Both the position numbers and the translations under genes were made by a program. This document shows, one piece after another, positions 52,387-64,000 of a DNA stretch of 64,000 bases (position 1 is the first letter of the stretch; each line of letters opens with the position of its first letter). The stretch lies in the NCBI GenBank assembly GCA_027186245.1, contig CP114481.1, forward strand, positions 37,293,501 to 37,357,500, written 5' to 3'. The notes under the pieces are model-generated. The model was not told the DNA's origin. It saw nothing but the letters and a program-made list of their open reading frames with translations, and did no database searches. Source of the DNA: Coriaria nepalensis. Taxonomy: Eukaryota; Streptophyta; Magnoliopsida; Cucurbitales; Coriariaceae.

Positions 52387-54363
52387 AAACACAAGTTTTG
52401 TGCATAACTTGCAAATGATCAATGCAAGGAAAGTGTGCATTCGTTTAACTTAAAATCATTTCAATGAGTCATTTCAAATCAATAACTTATTTCAAAGCAA
52501 GTCGAACGAATTCAATTTTTGCACTACAAACACAAGTTTTGTGCATAACTTGCAAATGATCAATGCAAGGAAAGTGTGCATTCGTTTAACTTAAAATCAT
52601 TTCAATGATTCATTTCAAGTCAATAATTTATTTCAAAGCAAGTCGAACGAATTCAATTTTTGCACTACAAACACAAGTTTTGTGCATAACTTCCAAATGA
52701 TCAATGCAAGGAAAGTGTGCATTCGTTTAACCTTTAAATCATTTCAATGAGTCATTTCAAATCAATAACTTATTTCAAAGCAAGTCGAACGAATTCAATT
52801 TTTGCAGTACAAACAGAAGTTTTGTGCATAACTTGCAAATGATCAATGCAAGGAAAGTGTGCATTCTTTTAACTTAAAATCATTTCAATGAGTCATTTCA
52901 AGTCAATAATTTATTTCAAAGCAAGTCGAACGAATTCAATTTTTGCACTACAAACACAAGTTTTGTGCATAACTTCCAAATGATCAATGCAAGGAAAGTG
53001 GGCATTCGTTTAACTTAAAATCATTTCAATGAGTCATTTCAAGTCAATAAGTTATTTCAAACCAAGTCGAACGAATTCAATTTTTGCACTACAAACACAA
53101 GTTTTGTGCATAACTTCCAAATGATCAATGCAAGGAAAGTGTGCATTCTTTTAACTTAAAATCATTTCAATGAGTCATTTCAAGTCAATAATTTATTTCA
53201 AACCAAGTCGAACGAATTCAATTTTTGCACTACAAACACAAGTTTTGTGCATAACTTCCAAATGATCAATGCAAGGAAAGTGGGCATTCGTTTAACTTAA
53301 AATCATTTCAATGAGTCATTTCAAGTCTATAATTTATTTCAAACCAAGTCGAACGAATTCAATTTTTGCACTACAAACACAAGTTTTGTGCATAACTTCC
53401 AAATGATCAATGCAAGGAAAGTGGGCATTCGTTTAACTTAAAATCATTTCAATGAGTCATTTCAAGTCAATAAGTTATTTCTAACCAAGTCGAACGAATT
53501 CAATTTTTGCACTACAAACACAAGTTTTGTGCATAACTTGCAAATGATCATTGCAAGGAAAGTGTGCATTCGTTTAACCTTAAAATCATTTCAATGAGTC
53601 ATTTCAAGTCAATAACTTATTTCAAAGCAAGTCGAACGAAATCTATTTTTGCACTACAAACACAAGTTTTGTGCATAACTTGCAAATGATCAATGCAAGG
53701 AAAGTGTGCATTCGTTTAACCTTTAAATAATTTCAGAGAGTCATTACAAGTAAATAACTTATTTCAAAGCAAGTCGAACGAATTCTATTTTTGCACTACA
53801 AACACAAGTTTTGTGCATAACTTGCAAATGATCAATGCAAGGAAAGTGTGCATTCGTTTAACTTAAAATCATTTCAATGAGTCATTTCAAGTCAATAATT
53901 TATTTCAAAGCAAGTTGAACGAATTCAATTTTTGCACTACAAACACAAGTTTTGTGCATAACTTGCAAATGATCAATGCAAGGAAAGTGTGCATTCGTTT
54001 AACTTAAAATCATTTCAATGAGTCATTTCAAGTCAATAATTTATTTCAAAGCAAGTCGAACGAATTCAATTTTTGCAGTACAAACAGAAGTTTTGTGCAT
54101 AACTTGCAAATGATCAATGCAAGGAAAGTGTGCATTCTTTTAACTTAAAATCATTTCAATGAGTCATTTCAAGTCAATAATTTATTTCAAACCAAGTCGA
54201 ACGAATTCAATTTTTGCACTACAAACACAAGTTTTGTGCATAACTTCCAAATGATCAATGCAAGGAAAGTGGGCATTCGTTTAACTTAAAATCATTTCAA
54301 TGAGTCATTTCAAGTCAATAAGTTATTTCTAACCAAGTCGAACGAATTCAATTTTTGCACTAC
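52387..54363 (+). repeat. Higher-order repeat F, copy 3 (1,977 bp)
   Basis: This is the third copy. Beyond it, at about 54,398, the next monomer has GATCATTGC where each copy begins with GATCAATGC, so the run stops at three. The last two or three monomers also match 57.6-57.9 kb at an offset of 3,531 bp, showing that this unit and the following one share an end. Confidence 0.93.
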
Positions 54364-57300
54364 AAACACAAGTTTTGTGCATAACTTGCAAATGATCATT
54401 GCAAGGAAAGTGTGCATTCGTTTAACCTTAAAATCATTTCAATGAGTCATTTCAAGTCAATAACTTATTTCAAAGCAAGTCGAACGAAATCTATTTTTGC
54501 ACTACAAACACAAGTTTTGTGCATAACTTGCAAATGATCAATGCAAGGAAAGTGTGCATTCGTTTAACCTTTAAATCATTTCAGAGAGTCATTACAAGTA
54601 AATAACTTATTTCAAAGCAAGTCGAACGAATTCTATTTTTGCACTACAAACACAAGTTTTGTGCATAACTTGCAAATGATCAATGCAAGGAAAGTGTGCA
54701 TTCGTTTAACTTAAAATCATTTCAATGAGTCATTTCAAGTCAATAATTTATTTCAAAGCAAGTCGAACGAATTCAATTTTTGCACTACAAACACAAGTTT
54801 TGTGCATAACTTGCAAATGATCAATGCGAGGAAAGTGTGCATTCGTTTAACTTAAAATCATTTCAATGAGTCATTTCAAGTCAATGACTTATTTCAAAGC
54901 AAGTTGAACGAATTCTATTTTTTCACTACAAACACAAGTTTTGTGCATAACTTGCAAATGATCAATGCGAGGAAAGTGTGCATTCGTTTAACTTAAAATC
55001 ATTTCAATGAGTCATTTCAAGTCAATAACTTATTTCAAAGCAAGTCGAACGAAATCTATTTTTGCACTACAAACACAAGTTTTGTGCATAACTTGCAAAT
55101 GATCAATGCAAGGAAAGTGTGCATTCGTTTAACTTAAAATCATTTCAATGAGTCATTTCAAATCAATAACTTATTTCAAAGCAAGTCGAACGAATTCAAT
55201 TTTTGCACTACAAACACAAGTTTTGTGTAACTTGCAAATGATCAATGCAAGGAAAGTGTGCATTCGTTTAACTTAAAATCATTTCAATGAGTCATTTCAA
55301 GTCAATAATTTATTTCAAAGCAAGTCGAACGAATTCAATTTTTGCACTACAAACACAAGTTTTGTGCATAACTTCCAAATGATCAATGCAAGGAAAGTGT
55401 GCATTCGTTTAACCTTTAAATCATTTCAATGAGTCATTTCAAATCAATAACTTATTTCAAAGCAAGTCGAACGAATTCAATTTTGCAGTACAAACAGAAG
55501 TTTTGTGCATAACTTGCAAATGATCAATGCAAGGAAAGTGTGCATTCGTTTAACTTAAAATCATTTCAATGAGTCATTTCAAGTCAATAATTTATTTCAA
55601 AGCAAGTCGAACGAATTCAATTTTTGCACTACAAACACAAGTTTTGTGCATAACTTGCAAATGATCAATGCAAGGAAAGTGTGCATTCGTTTAACCTTAA
55701 AATCATTTCAATGAGTCATTTCAAATCAATAACTTATTTCAAAGCAAGTCGAACGAATTCAATTTTTGCAGTACAAACAGAAGTTTTGTGCATAACTTGC
55801 AAATGATCAATGCAAGGAAAGTGTGCATTCGTTTAACCTTAAAATCATTTCAATGAGTCATTTCAAGTCAATAATTTATTTCAAACCAAGTCGAACGAAT
55901 TCAATTTTTGCACTACAAACACAAGTTTTGTGCATAACTTCCAAATGATCAATGCAAGGAAAGTGTGCATTCGTTTAACCTTTAAATCATTTCAATGAGT
56001 CATTTCAAATCAATAACTTATTTCAAAGCAAGTCGAACGAATTCAATTTTTGCAGTACAAACAGAAGTTTTGTGCATAACTTGCAAATGATCAATGCAAG
56101 GAAAGTGTGCATTCTTTTAACTTAAAATCATTTCAATGAGTCATTTCAAGTCAATAATTTATTTCAAAGCAAGTCGAACGAATTCAATTTTTGCACTACA
56201 AACACAAGTTTTGTGCATAACTTCCAAATGATCAATGCAAGGAAAGTGGGCATTCGTTTAACTTAAAATCATTTCAATGAGTCATTTCAAGTCAATAAGT
56301 TATTTCAAACCAAGTCGAACGAATTCAATTTTTGCACTACAAACACAAGTTTTGTGCATAACTTCCAAATGATCAATGCAAGGAAAGTGTGCATTCTTTT
56401 AACTTAAAATCATTTCAATGAGTCATTTCAAGTCAATAATTTATTTCAAACCAAGTCGAACGAATTCAATTTTTGCACTACAAACACAAGTTTTGTGCAT
56501 AACTTCCAAATGATCAATGCAAGGAAAGTGGGCATTCGTTTAACTTAAAATCATTTCAATGAGTCATTTCAAGTCTATAATTTATTTCAAACCAAGTCGA
56601 ACGAATTCAATTTTTGCACTACAAACACAAGTTTTGTGCATAACTTCCAAATGATCAATGCAAGGAAAGTGTGCATTCGTTTAACCTTTAAATCATTTCA
56701 ATGAGTCATTTCAAATCAATAACTTATTTCAAAGCAAGTCGAACGAATTCAATTTTTGCAGTACAAACAGAAGTTTTGTGCATAACTTGCAAATGATCAA
56801 TGCAAGGAAAGTGTGCATTCGTTTAACCTTAAAATCATTTCAACGAGTCATTTCAAGTCAATAACTTATTTCAAAGCAAGTCGAACAAATTCAATTTTTG
56901 CACTACAAACACAAGTTTTGTGCATAACTTGCAAATGATCAATGCGAGGAAAGTGTGCATTCGTTTAACTTAAAATCATTTCAATGAGTCATTTGAAGTC
57001 AATGACTTATTTCAAAGCAAGTTGAACGAATTCTATTTTTTCACTACAAACACAAGTTTTGTGCATAACTTGCAAATGATCAATGCGAGGAAAGTGTGCA
57101 TTCGTTTAACTTAAAATCATTTCAATGAGTCATTTCAAGTCAATAACTTATTTCAAAGCAAGTCGAACGAAATCTATTTTTGCACTACAAACACAAGTTT
57201 TGTGCATAACTTGCAAATGATCAATGCAAGGAAAGTGTGCATTCGTTTAACCTTTAAATAATTTCAGAGAGTCATTACAAGTAAATAACTTATTTCAAAG

Positions 57301-57880
57301 CAAGTCGAACGAATTCTATTTTTGCACTACAAACACAAGTTTTGTGCATAACTTGCAAATGATCAATGCAAGGAAAGTGTGCATTCGTTTAACTTAAAAT
57401 CATTTCAATGAGTCATTTCAAGTCAATAATTTATTTCAAAGCAAGTCGAACGAATTCAATTTTTGCACTACAAACACAAGTTTTGTGCATAACTTGCAAA
57501 TGATCAATGCAAGGAAAGTGTGCATTCGTTTAACTTAAAATCATTTCAATGAGTCATTTCAAGTCAATAATTTATTTCAAAGCAAGTCGAACGAATTCAA
57601 TTTTTGCAGTACAAACAGAAGTTTTGTGCATAACTTGCAAATGATCAATGCAAGGAAAGTGTGCATTCTTTTAACTTAAAATCATTTCAATGAGTCATTT
57701 CAAGTCAATAATTTATTTCAAACCAAGTCGAACGAATTCAATTTTTGCACTACAAACACAAGTTTTGTGCATAACTTCCAAATGATCAATGCAAGGAAAG
57801 TGGGCATTCGTTTAACTTAAAATCATTTCAATGAGTCATTTCAAGTCAATAAGTTATTTCTAACCAAGTCGAACGAATTC
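54364..57880 (+). repeat. Higher-order repeat G, copy 1, with a 7-monomer insertion
   Basis: This segment corresponds to 57.9-60.4 kb. The left part is offset by 3,531 bp (the ATTTTTTCAC junction at about 54,911/58,442), and the right part by 2,544 bp (GAACAAATTC at 56,884/59,428). The 990-bp difference equals seven monomers, present here at about 55.8-56.8 kb and of the GGGCATTCG/TTTCAAACC/GTCTATAATTT kind found in repeat F. Two private deletions lie at about 55,227 (two bases of GTGCATAAC) and 55,481 (one T of TTTTT). Confidence 0.8.
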
Positions 57881-60800
57881 AATTTTTGCACTACAAACAC
57901 AAGTTTTGTGCATAACTTGCAAATGATCATTGCAAGGAAAGTGTGCATTCGTTTAACCTTAAAATCATTTCAATGAGTCATTTCAAGTCAATAACTTATT
58001 TCAAAGCAAGTCGAACGAAATCTATTTTTGCACTACAAACACAAGTTTTGTGCATAACTTGCAAATGATCAATGCAAGGAAAGTGTGCATTCGTTTAACC
58101 TTTAAATCATTTCAGAGAGTCATTACAAGTAAATAACTTATTTCAAAGCAAGTCGAACGAATTCTATTTTTGCACTACAAACACAAGTTTTGTGCATAAC
58201 TTGCAAATGATCAATGCAAGGAAAGTGTGCATTCGTTTAACTTAAAATCATTTCAATGAGTCATTTCAAGTCAATAATTTATTTCAAAGCAAGTCGAACG
58301 AATTCAATTTTTGCACTACAAACACAAGTTTTGTGCATAACTTGCAAATGATCAATGCGAGGAAAGTGTGCATTCGTTTAACTTAAAATCATTTCAATGA
58401 GTCATTTCAAGTCAATGACTTATTTCAAAGCAAGTTGAACGAATTCTATTTTTTCACTACAAACACAAGTTTTGTGCATAACTTGCAAATGATCAATGCG
58501 AGGAAAGTGTGCATTCGTTTAACTTAAAATCATTTCAATGAGTCATTTCAAGTCAATAACTTATTTCAAAGCAAGTCGAACGAAATCTATTTTTGCACTA
58601 CAAACACAAGTTTTGTGCATAACTTGCAAATGATCAATGCAAGGAAAGTGTGCATTCGTTTAACTTAAAATCATTTCAATGAGTCATTTCAAATCAATAA
58701 CTTATTTCAAAGCAAGTCGAACGAATTCAATTTTTGCACTACAAACACAAGTTTTGTGCATAACTTGCAAATGATCAATGCAAGGAAAGTGTGCATTCGT
58801 TTAACTTAAAATCATTTCAATGAGTCATTTCAAGTCAATAATTTATTTCAAAGCAAGTCGAACGAATTCAATTTTTGCACTACAAACACAAGTTTTGTGC
58901 ATAACTTCCAAATGATCAATGCAAGGAAAGTGTGCATTCGTTTAACCTTTAAATCATTTCAATGAGTCATTTCAAATCAATAACTTATTTCAAAGCAAGT
59001 CGAACGAATTCAATTTTTGCAGTACAAACAGAAGTTTTGTGCATAACTTGCAAATGATCAATGCAAGGAAAGTGTGCATTCGTTTAACTTAAAATCATTT
59101 CAATGAGTCATTTCAAGTCAATAATTTATTTCAAAGCAAGTCGAACGAATTCAATTTTTGCACTACAAACACAAGTTTTGTGCATAACTTGCAAATGATC
59201 AATGCAAGGAAAGTGTGCATTCGTTTAACCTTAAAATCATTTCAATGAGTCATTTCAAATCAATAACTTATTTCAAAGCAAGTCGAACGAATTCAATTTT
59301 TGCAGTACAAACAGAAGTTTTGTGCATAACTTGCAAATGATCAATGCAAGGAAAGTGTGCATTCGTTTAACCTTAAAATCATTTCAACGAGTCATTTCAA
59401 GTCAATAACTTATTTCAAAGCAAGTCGAACAAATTCAATTTTTGCACTACAAACACAAGTTTTGTGCATAACTTGCAAATGATCAATGCGAGGAAAGTGT
59501 GCATTCGTTTAACTTAAAATCATTTCAATGAGTCATTTGAAGTCAATGACTTATTTCAAAGCAAGTTGAACGAATTCTATTTTTTCACTACAAACACAAG
59601 TTTTGTGCATAACTTGCAAATGATCAATGCGAGGAAAGTGTGCATTCGTTTAACTTAAAATCATTTCAATGAGTCATTTCAAGTCAATAACTTATTTCAA
59701 AGCAAGTCGAACGAAATCTATTTTTGCACTGCAAACACAAGTTTTGTGCATAACTTGCAAATGATCAATGCAAGGAAAGTGTGCATTCGTTTAACCTTTA
59801 AATCATTTCAGAGAGTCATTACAAGTAAATAACTTATTTCAAAGCAAGTCGAACGAATTCTATTTTTGCACTACAAACACAAGTTTTGTGCATAACTTGC
59901 AAATGATCAATGCAAGGAAAGTGTGCATTCGTTTAACTTAAAATCATTTCAATGAGTCATTTCAAGTCAATAATTTATTTCAAAGCAAGTCGAACGAATT
60001 CAATTTTTGCACTACAAACACAAGTTTTGTGCATAACTTGCAAATGATCAATGCAAGGAAAGTGTGCATTCGTTTAACTTAAAATCATTTCAATGAGTCA
60101 TTTCAAGTCAATAATTTATTTCAAAGCAAGTCGAACGAATTCAATTTTTGCAGTACAAACAGAAATTTTGTGCATAACTTGCAAATGATCAATGCAAGGA
60201 AAGTGTGCATTCTTTTAACTTAAAATCATTTCAATGAGTCATTTCAAGTCAATAATTTATTTCAAACCAAGTCGAACGAATTCAATTTTTGCACTACAAA
60301 CACAAGTTTTGTGCATAACTTCCAAATGATCAATGCAAGGAAAGTGGGCATTCGTTTAACTTAAAATCATTTCAATGAGTCATTTCAAGTCAATAAGTTA
60401 TTTCTAACCAAGTCGAACGAATTCAATTTTTGCACTACAAACACAAGTTTTGTGCATAACTTGCAAATGATCATTGCAAGGAAAGTGTGCATTCGTTTAA
60501 CCTTAAAATCATTTCAATGAGTCATTTCAAGTCAATAACTTATTTCAAAGCAAGTCGAACGAAATCTGTTTTTGCACTACAAACACAAGTTTTGTGCATA
60601 ACTTGCAAATGATCAATGCAAGGAAAGTGTGCATTCGTTTAACCTTTAAATCATTTCAGAGAGTCATTACAAGTAAATAACTTATTTCAAAGCAAGTCGA
60701 ACGAATTCTATTTTTGCACTACAAACACAAGTTTTGCGCATAACTTGCAAATCATCAATGCAAGGAAAGTGTGCATTCGTTTAACTTAAAATCATTTCAA

Positions 60801-61789
60801 TGAGTCATTTCAAGTCAATAATTTATTTCAAAGCAAGTCGAACGAATTCAATTTTTGCACTACAAACACAAGTTTTGTGCATAACTTGCAAATGATCAAT
60901 GCGAGGAAAGTGTGCATTCGTTTAACTTAAAATCATTTCAATGAGTCATTTCAAGTCAATGACTTATTTCAAAGCAAGTTGAACGAATTCTATTTTTTCA
61001 CTACAAACACAAGTTTTGTGCATAACTTGCAAATGATCAATGCGAGGAAAGTGTGCATTCGTTTAACTTAAAATCATTTCAATGAGTCATTTCAAGTCAA
61101 TAACTTATTTCAAAGCAAGTCGAACGAAATCTATTTTTGCACTACAAACACAAGTTTTGTGCATAACTTGCAAATGATCAATGCAAGGAAAGTGTGCATT
61201 CGTTTAACCTTTAAATCATTTCAGAGAGTCATTAAGTGTAAATAACTTATTTCAAAGCAAGTCGAACGAATGCTATTTTTGCACTACAAACACAAGTTTT
61301 GTGCATAACTTGCAAATGATCAATGCAAGGAAAGTGTCCATTCGTTTAACTTAAAATCATTTCAATGAGTCATTTCAAGTCAATAATTTATTTCAAAGCA
61401 AGTCGAACGAATTCAATTTTTGCACTACAAACACAAGTTTTGTGCATAACTTGCAAATGATCAATGCAAGGAAAGTGTGCATTCGTTTAACTTAAAATCA
61501 TTTCAATGAGTCATTTCAAGTCAATAATTTATTTCAAAGCAAGTCGAACGAATTCAATTTTTGCAGTACAAACAGAAGTTTTGTGCATAACTTGCAAATG
61601 ATCAATGCAAGGAAAGTGTGCATTCTTTTAACTTAAAATCATTTCAATGAGTCATTTCAAGTCAATAATTTATTTCAAACCAAGTCGAACGAATTCAATT
61701 TTTGCACTACAAACACAAGTTTTGTGCATAACTTCCAAATGATCAATGCAAGGAAAGTGGGCATTCGTTTAACTTAAAATCATTTCAAT
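57881..61789 (+). repeat. Higher-order repeat G, copy 2 and following mosaic
   Basis: Copy 2 lacks the seven-monomer insertion and the two small deletions of copy 1. Two pairs of GCGAGG monomers occur near 58.36/58.50 and 59.49/59.63 kb and a third near 60.90/61.05 kb. Private base changes include GCACTGCAAAC (near 59,730), AAATCTGTTTTTGC (near 60,567), TTTTGCGCATAAC and AAATCATCAATG (near 60,737-60,755) and TCATTAAGTGTAAATAAC (near 61,230). All satellite; no gene. Confidence 0.78.
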
Positions 61790-63060
61790 GAGTCATTTCA
61801 AGTCAATAAGTTATTTCTAACCAAGTCGAACGAATTCAATTTTTGCACTACAAACACAAGTTTTGTGCATAACTTGCAAATGATCATTGCAAGGAAAGTG
61901 TGCATTCGTTTAACCTTAAAATCATTTCAATGAGTCATTTCAAGTCAATAACTTATTTCAAAGCAAGTCGAACGAAATCTATTTTTGCACTACAAACACA
62001 AGTTTTGTGCATAACTTGCAAATGATCAATGCAAGGAAAGTGTGCATTCGTTTAACCTTTAAATCATTTCAGAGAGTCATTACAAGTAAATAACTTATTT
62101 CAAAGCAAGTCGAACGAATTCTATTTTTGCACTACAAACACAAGTTTTGTGCATAACTTGCAAATGATCAGTGCAAGGAAAGTGTGCATTCGTTTAACTT
62201 AAAATCATTTCAATGAGTCATTTCAAGTCAATAATTTATTTCAAAGCAAGTCGAACGAATTCAATTTTTGCACTACAAACACAAGTTTTGTGCATAACTT
62301 GCAAATGATCAATGCAAGGAAAGTGTGCATTCGTTTAACTTAAAATCATTTCAATGAGTCATTTCAAGGCAATAATTTATTTCAAAGCAAGTCGAACGAA
62401 TTCAATTTTTGCAGTACAAACAGATGTTTTGTGCATAACTTGCAAATGATCAATGCAAGGAAAGTGAGCATTCATTTAACTTAAAATCATTTCAATGAGT
62501 CATTTCAAGTCAATAATTTATTTCAAACCAAGTCGAACGAATTCAATTTTTGCACTACAAACACAAGTTTTGTGCATAACTTCCAAATGATCAATGCAAG
62601 GAAAGTGGGCATTCGTTTAACTTAAAATCATTTCAATGAGTCATTTCAAGTCAATAAGTTATTTCTAACCAAGTCGAACGAATTCAATTTTTGCACTACA
62701 AACACAAGTTTTGTGCATAACTTCCAAATGATCAATGCAAGGAAAGTGGGCATTCGTTTAACTTAAAATCATTTCAATGAGTCATTTCAAGTCAATAAGT
62801 TATTTCTAACCAAGTCGAACGAATTCAATTTTTGCACTACAAACACAAGTTTTGTGCATAACTTGCAAATGATCAATGCAAGGAAAGTGGGCATTCGTTT
62901 AACTTAAAATCATTTCAATGAGTCATTTCAAGTCAATAAGTTATTTCTAACCAAGTCGAACGAATTCAATTTTTGCACTACAAACACAAGTTTTGTGCAT
63001 AACTTGCAAATGATCAATGCAAGGAAAGTGGGCATTCGTTTAACTTAAAATCATTTCAAT
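61790..63060 (+). repeat. Higher-order repeat H, copy 1 (9 monomers, 1,271 bp)
   Basis: A 1,271-bp unit is duplicated at the right end. Markers with that offset are CAGAGAG (62,070/63,341), the rare CAAGGCAATAATTT (62,368/63,639), CAGATGTTTTGTG (62,421/63,692) and the rare AGTGAGCATTCATTT (about 62,465/63,736). The boundary is arbitrary because the duplicated edge falls in a run of near-identical monomers. Confidence 0.87.
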
Positions 63061-63122
63061 GAGTCATTTCAAGTCAATAAGTTATTTCTAACCAAGTCGA
63101 ACGAATTCAATTTTTGCACTAC
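62559..63122 (+). repeat. Run of four near-identical 141-bp monomers
   Basis: Monomers begin at 62,559, 62,700, 62,841 and 62,982, each 141 bp, all with AGTGGGCATTCG, AACTTAAAATC, AATAAGTTATTTCTAACC and GAATTCAA. The first two have CTTCCAAATG and the last two CTTGCAAATG. This is the longest run of almost identical neighbouring monomers I noticed, and it looks like a fresh monomer-level amplification. Confidence 0.88.
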
Positions 63123-64000
63123 AAACACAAGTTTTGTGCATAACTTGCAAATGATCATTGCAAGGAAAGTGTGCATTCGTTTAACCTTAAAATCATTTCA
63201 ATGAGTCATTTCAAGTCAATAACTTATTTCAAAGCAAGTCGAACGAAATCTATTTTTGCACTACAAACACAAGTTTTGTGCATAACTTGCAAATGATCAA
63301 TGCAAGGAAAGTGTGCATTCGTTTAACCTTTAAATCATTTCAGAGAGTCATTACAAGTAAATAACTTATTTCAAAGCAAGTCGAACGAATTCTATTTTTG
63401 CACTACAAACACAAGTTTTGTGCATAACTTGCAAATGATCAATGCAAGGAAAGTGTGCATTCGTTTAACTTAAAATCATTTCAATGAGTCATTTCAAGTC
63501 AATAATTTATTTCAAAGCAAGTCGAACGAATTCAATTTTTGCACTACAAACACAAGTTTTGTGCATAACTTGCAAATGATCAATGCAAGGAAAGTGTGCA
63601 TTCGTTTAACTTAAAATCATTTCAATGAGTCATTTCAAGGCAATAATTTATTTCAAAGCAAGTCGAACGAATTCAATTTTTGCAGTACAAACAGATGTTT
63701 TGTGCATAACTTGCAAATGATCAATGCAAGGAAAGTGAGCATTCATTTAACTTAAAATCATTTCAATGAGTCATTTCAAGTCAATAATTTATTTCAAACC
63801 AAGTCGAACGAATTCAATTTTTGCACTACAAACACAAGTTTTGTGCATAACTTCCAAATGATCAATGCAAGGAAAGTGGGCATTCGTTTAACTTAAAATC
63901 ATTTCAATGAGTCATTTCAAGTCAATAAGTTATTTCTAACCAAGTCGAACGAATTCAATTTTTGCACTACAAACACAAGTTTTGTGCATAACTTCCAAAT
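63061..64000 (+). repeat. Higher-order repeat H, copy 2, cut by the window end
   Basis: The second copy of the 1,271-bp unit contains the same rare markers as copy 1 in the same order. It is still inside the unit at base 64,000, so the array and possibly further copies continue to the right. Confidence 0.85.

Larger units (their letters stand above)
1..64000 (+). repeat. Satellite DNA array, 142-bp monomer, head to tail
   Basis: The entire window is a tandem array of one AT-rich monomer. The motif aaacacaagttttgtgcata recurs at 1, 143, 285, 427 and 569, giving a 142-bp period, and the phase persists to the end with mostly 141- or 142-bp steps. That is about 450 monomers by division. All are in the same orientation; I saw no inverted segment and no inserted element. 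Most neighbours differ at a few to about fifteen positions, while monomers in equivalent places of higher-order copies are nearly identical. Such organisation is known for centromeric and pericentromeric satellites of plants and animals. Centromere function is inference, since nothing here shows CenH3 binding. I do not recognise the family. The array continues past both window ends. Confidence 0.98.

Noticed and set aside
1..64000. CRISPR array
   Set aside because: There are no short conserved repeats separated by unique spacers. The full 142-bp period is conserved, there is no cas-like gene, and the organisation is that of a eukaryotic satellite.
1..64000. Transposable element insertion or LTR-derived monomer
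   Set aside because: No stretch falls out of the satellite register. I saw no terminal repeats, target-site duplication, poly-A tail or coding remnant. A very short insertion inside a monomer could still be missed by eye.

Overview
The whole 64 kb window is one uninterrupted block of satellite DNA: a 142-bp AT-rich monomer (about 32% G+C, counted on the consensus) repeated head to tail roughly 450 times, always in the same orientation. I saw no gene, RNA gene, transposon, simple-sequence tract or unique spacer on either strand. The only open frames above 60 codons are artefacts of monomers that lost the usual stop. The array runs off both ends of the window.

This kind of array is typical of eukaryotic centromeric or pericentromeric heterochromatin: a near-nucleosomal monomer, higher-order repeats (HORs) and very high local identity. 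I do not recognise the family and cannot name the organism. A plant is a reasonable guess, but the window alone cannot settle it. The sequence does not show centromere function.

Numbering used below puts monomer position 1 at the first base of aaacacaagt, which is also window base 1. Within the monomer are a small hairpin (4-16), a second dyad centred on TGATCA (22-42), three copies of a TCATTTCAA-like 9-mer (71, 84, 102), an EcoRI site (123-128) and three CpGs (56, 118, 122). A common 141-bp version lacks one base in the AACCTTAAAA tract (61-70).

Layout, from tracking diagnostic variants by eye. 1-8.7 kb: HOR of 26-27 monomers (3,684 bp), 2.3 copies. 9.3-12.7 kb: 12-mer HOR (1,698 bp), two copies. 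12.7-15.3 kb: 7- and 8-mer units (992 and 1,133 bp). 15.3-28.6 kb: a recurring block marked by ATGAAAGG and GATTTTTT variants, at spacings of 7,368, 1,839 and 2,549 bp, with a 19-mer HOR (2,693 bp) between. 28.6-30.8 kb: locally amplified GATTTTTT and CTTCCAAATG monomers. 30.8-40.5 kb: tandem duplication of about 4.6-5.0 kb with internal monomer gain and loss. 40.5-48.4 kb: mosaic of 141-bp families. 48.4-54.4 kb: three tandem copies of a 1,977-bp 14-mer. 54.4-61.8 kb: two related multi-kilobase units differing by a seven-monomer segment. 61.8-64 kb: 9-mer duplication (1,271 bp) with a fresh four-monomer run.

The interest lies in how the array evolves. It records unequal exchange, conversion-like replacement, dimer expansion and base changes that preserve a hairpin. 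All HOR boundaries were found by eye and are approximate unless an exact offset is given.
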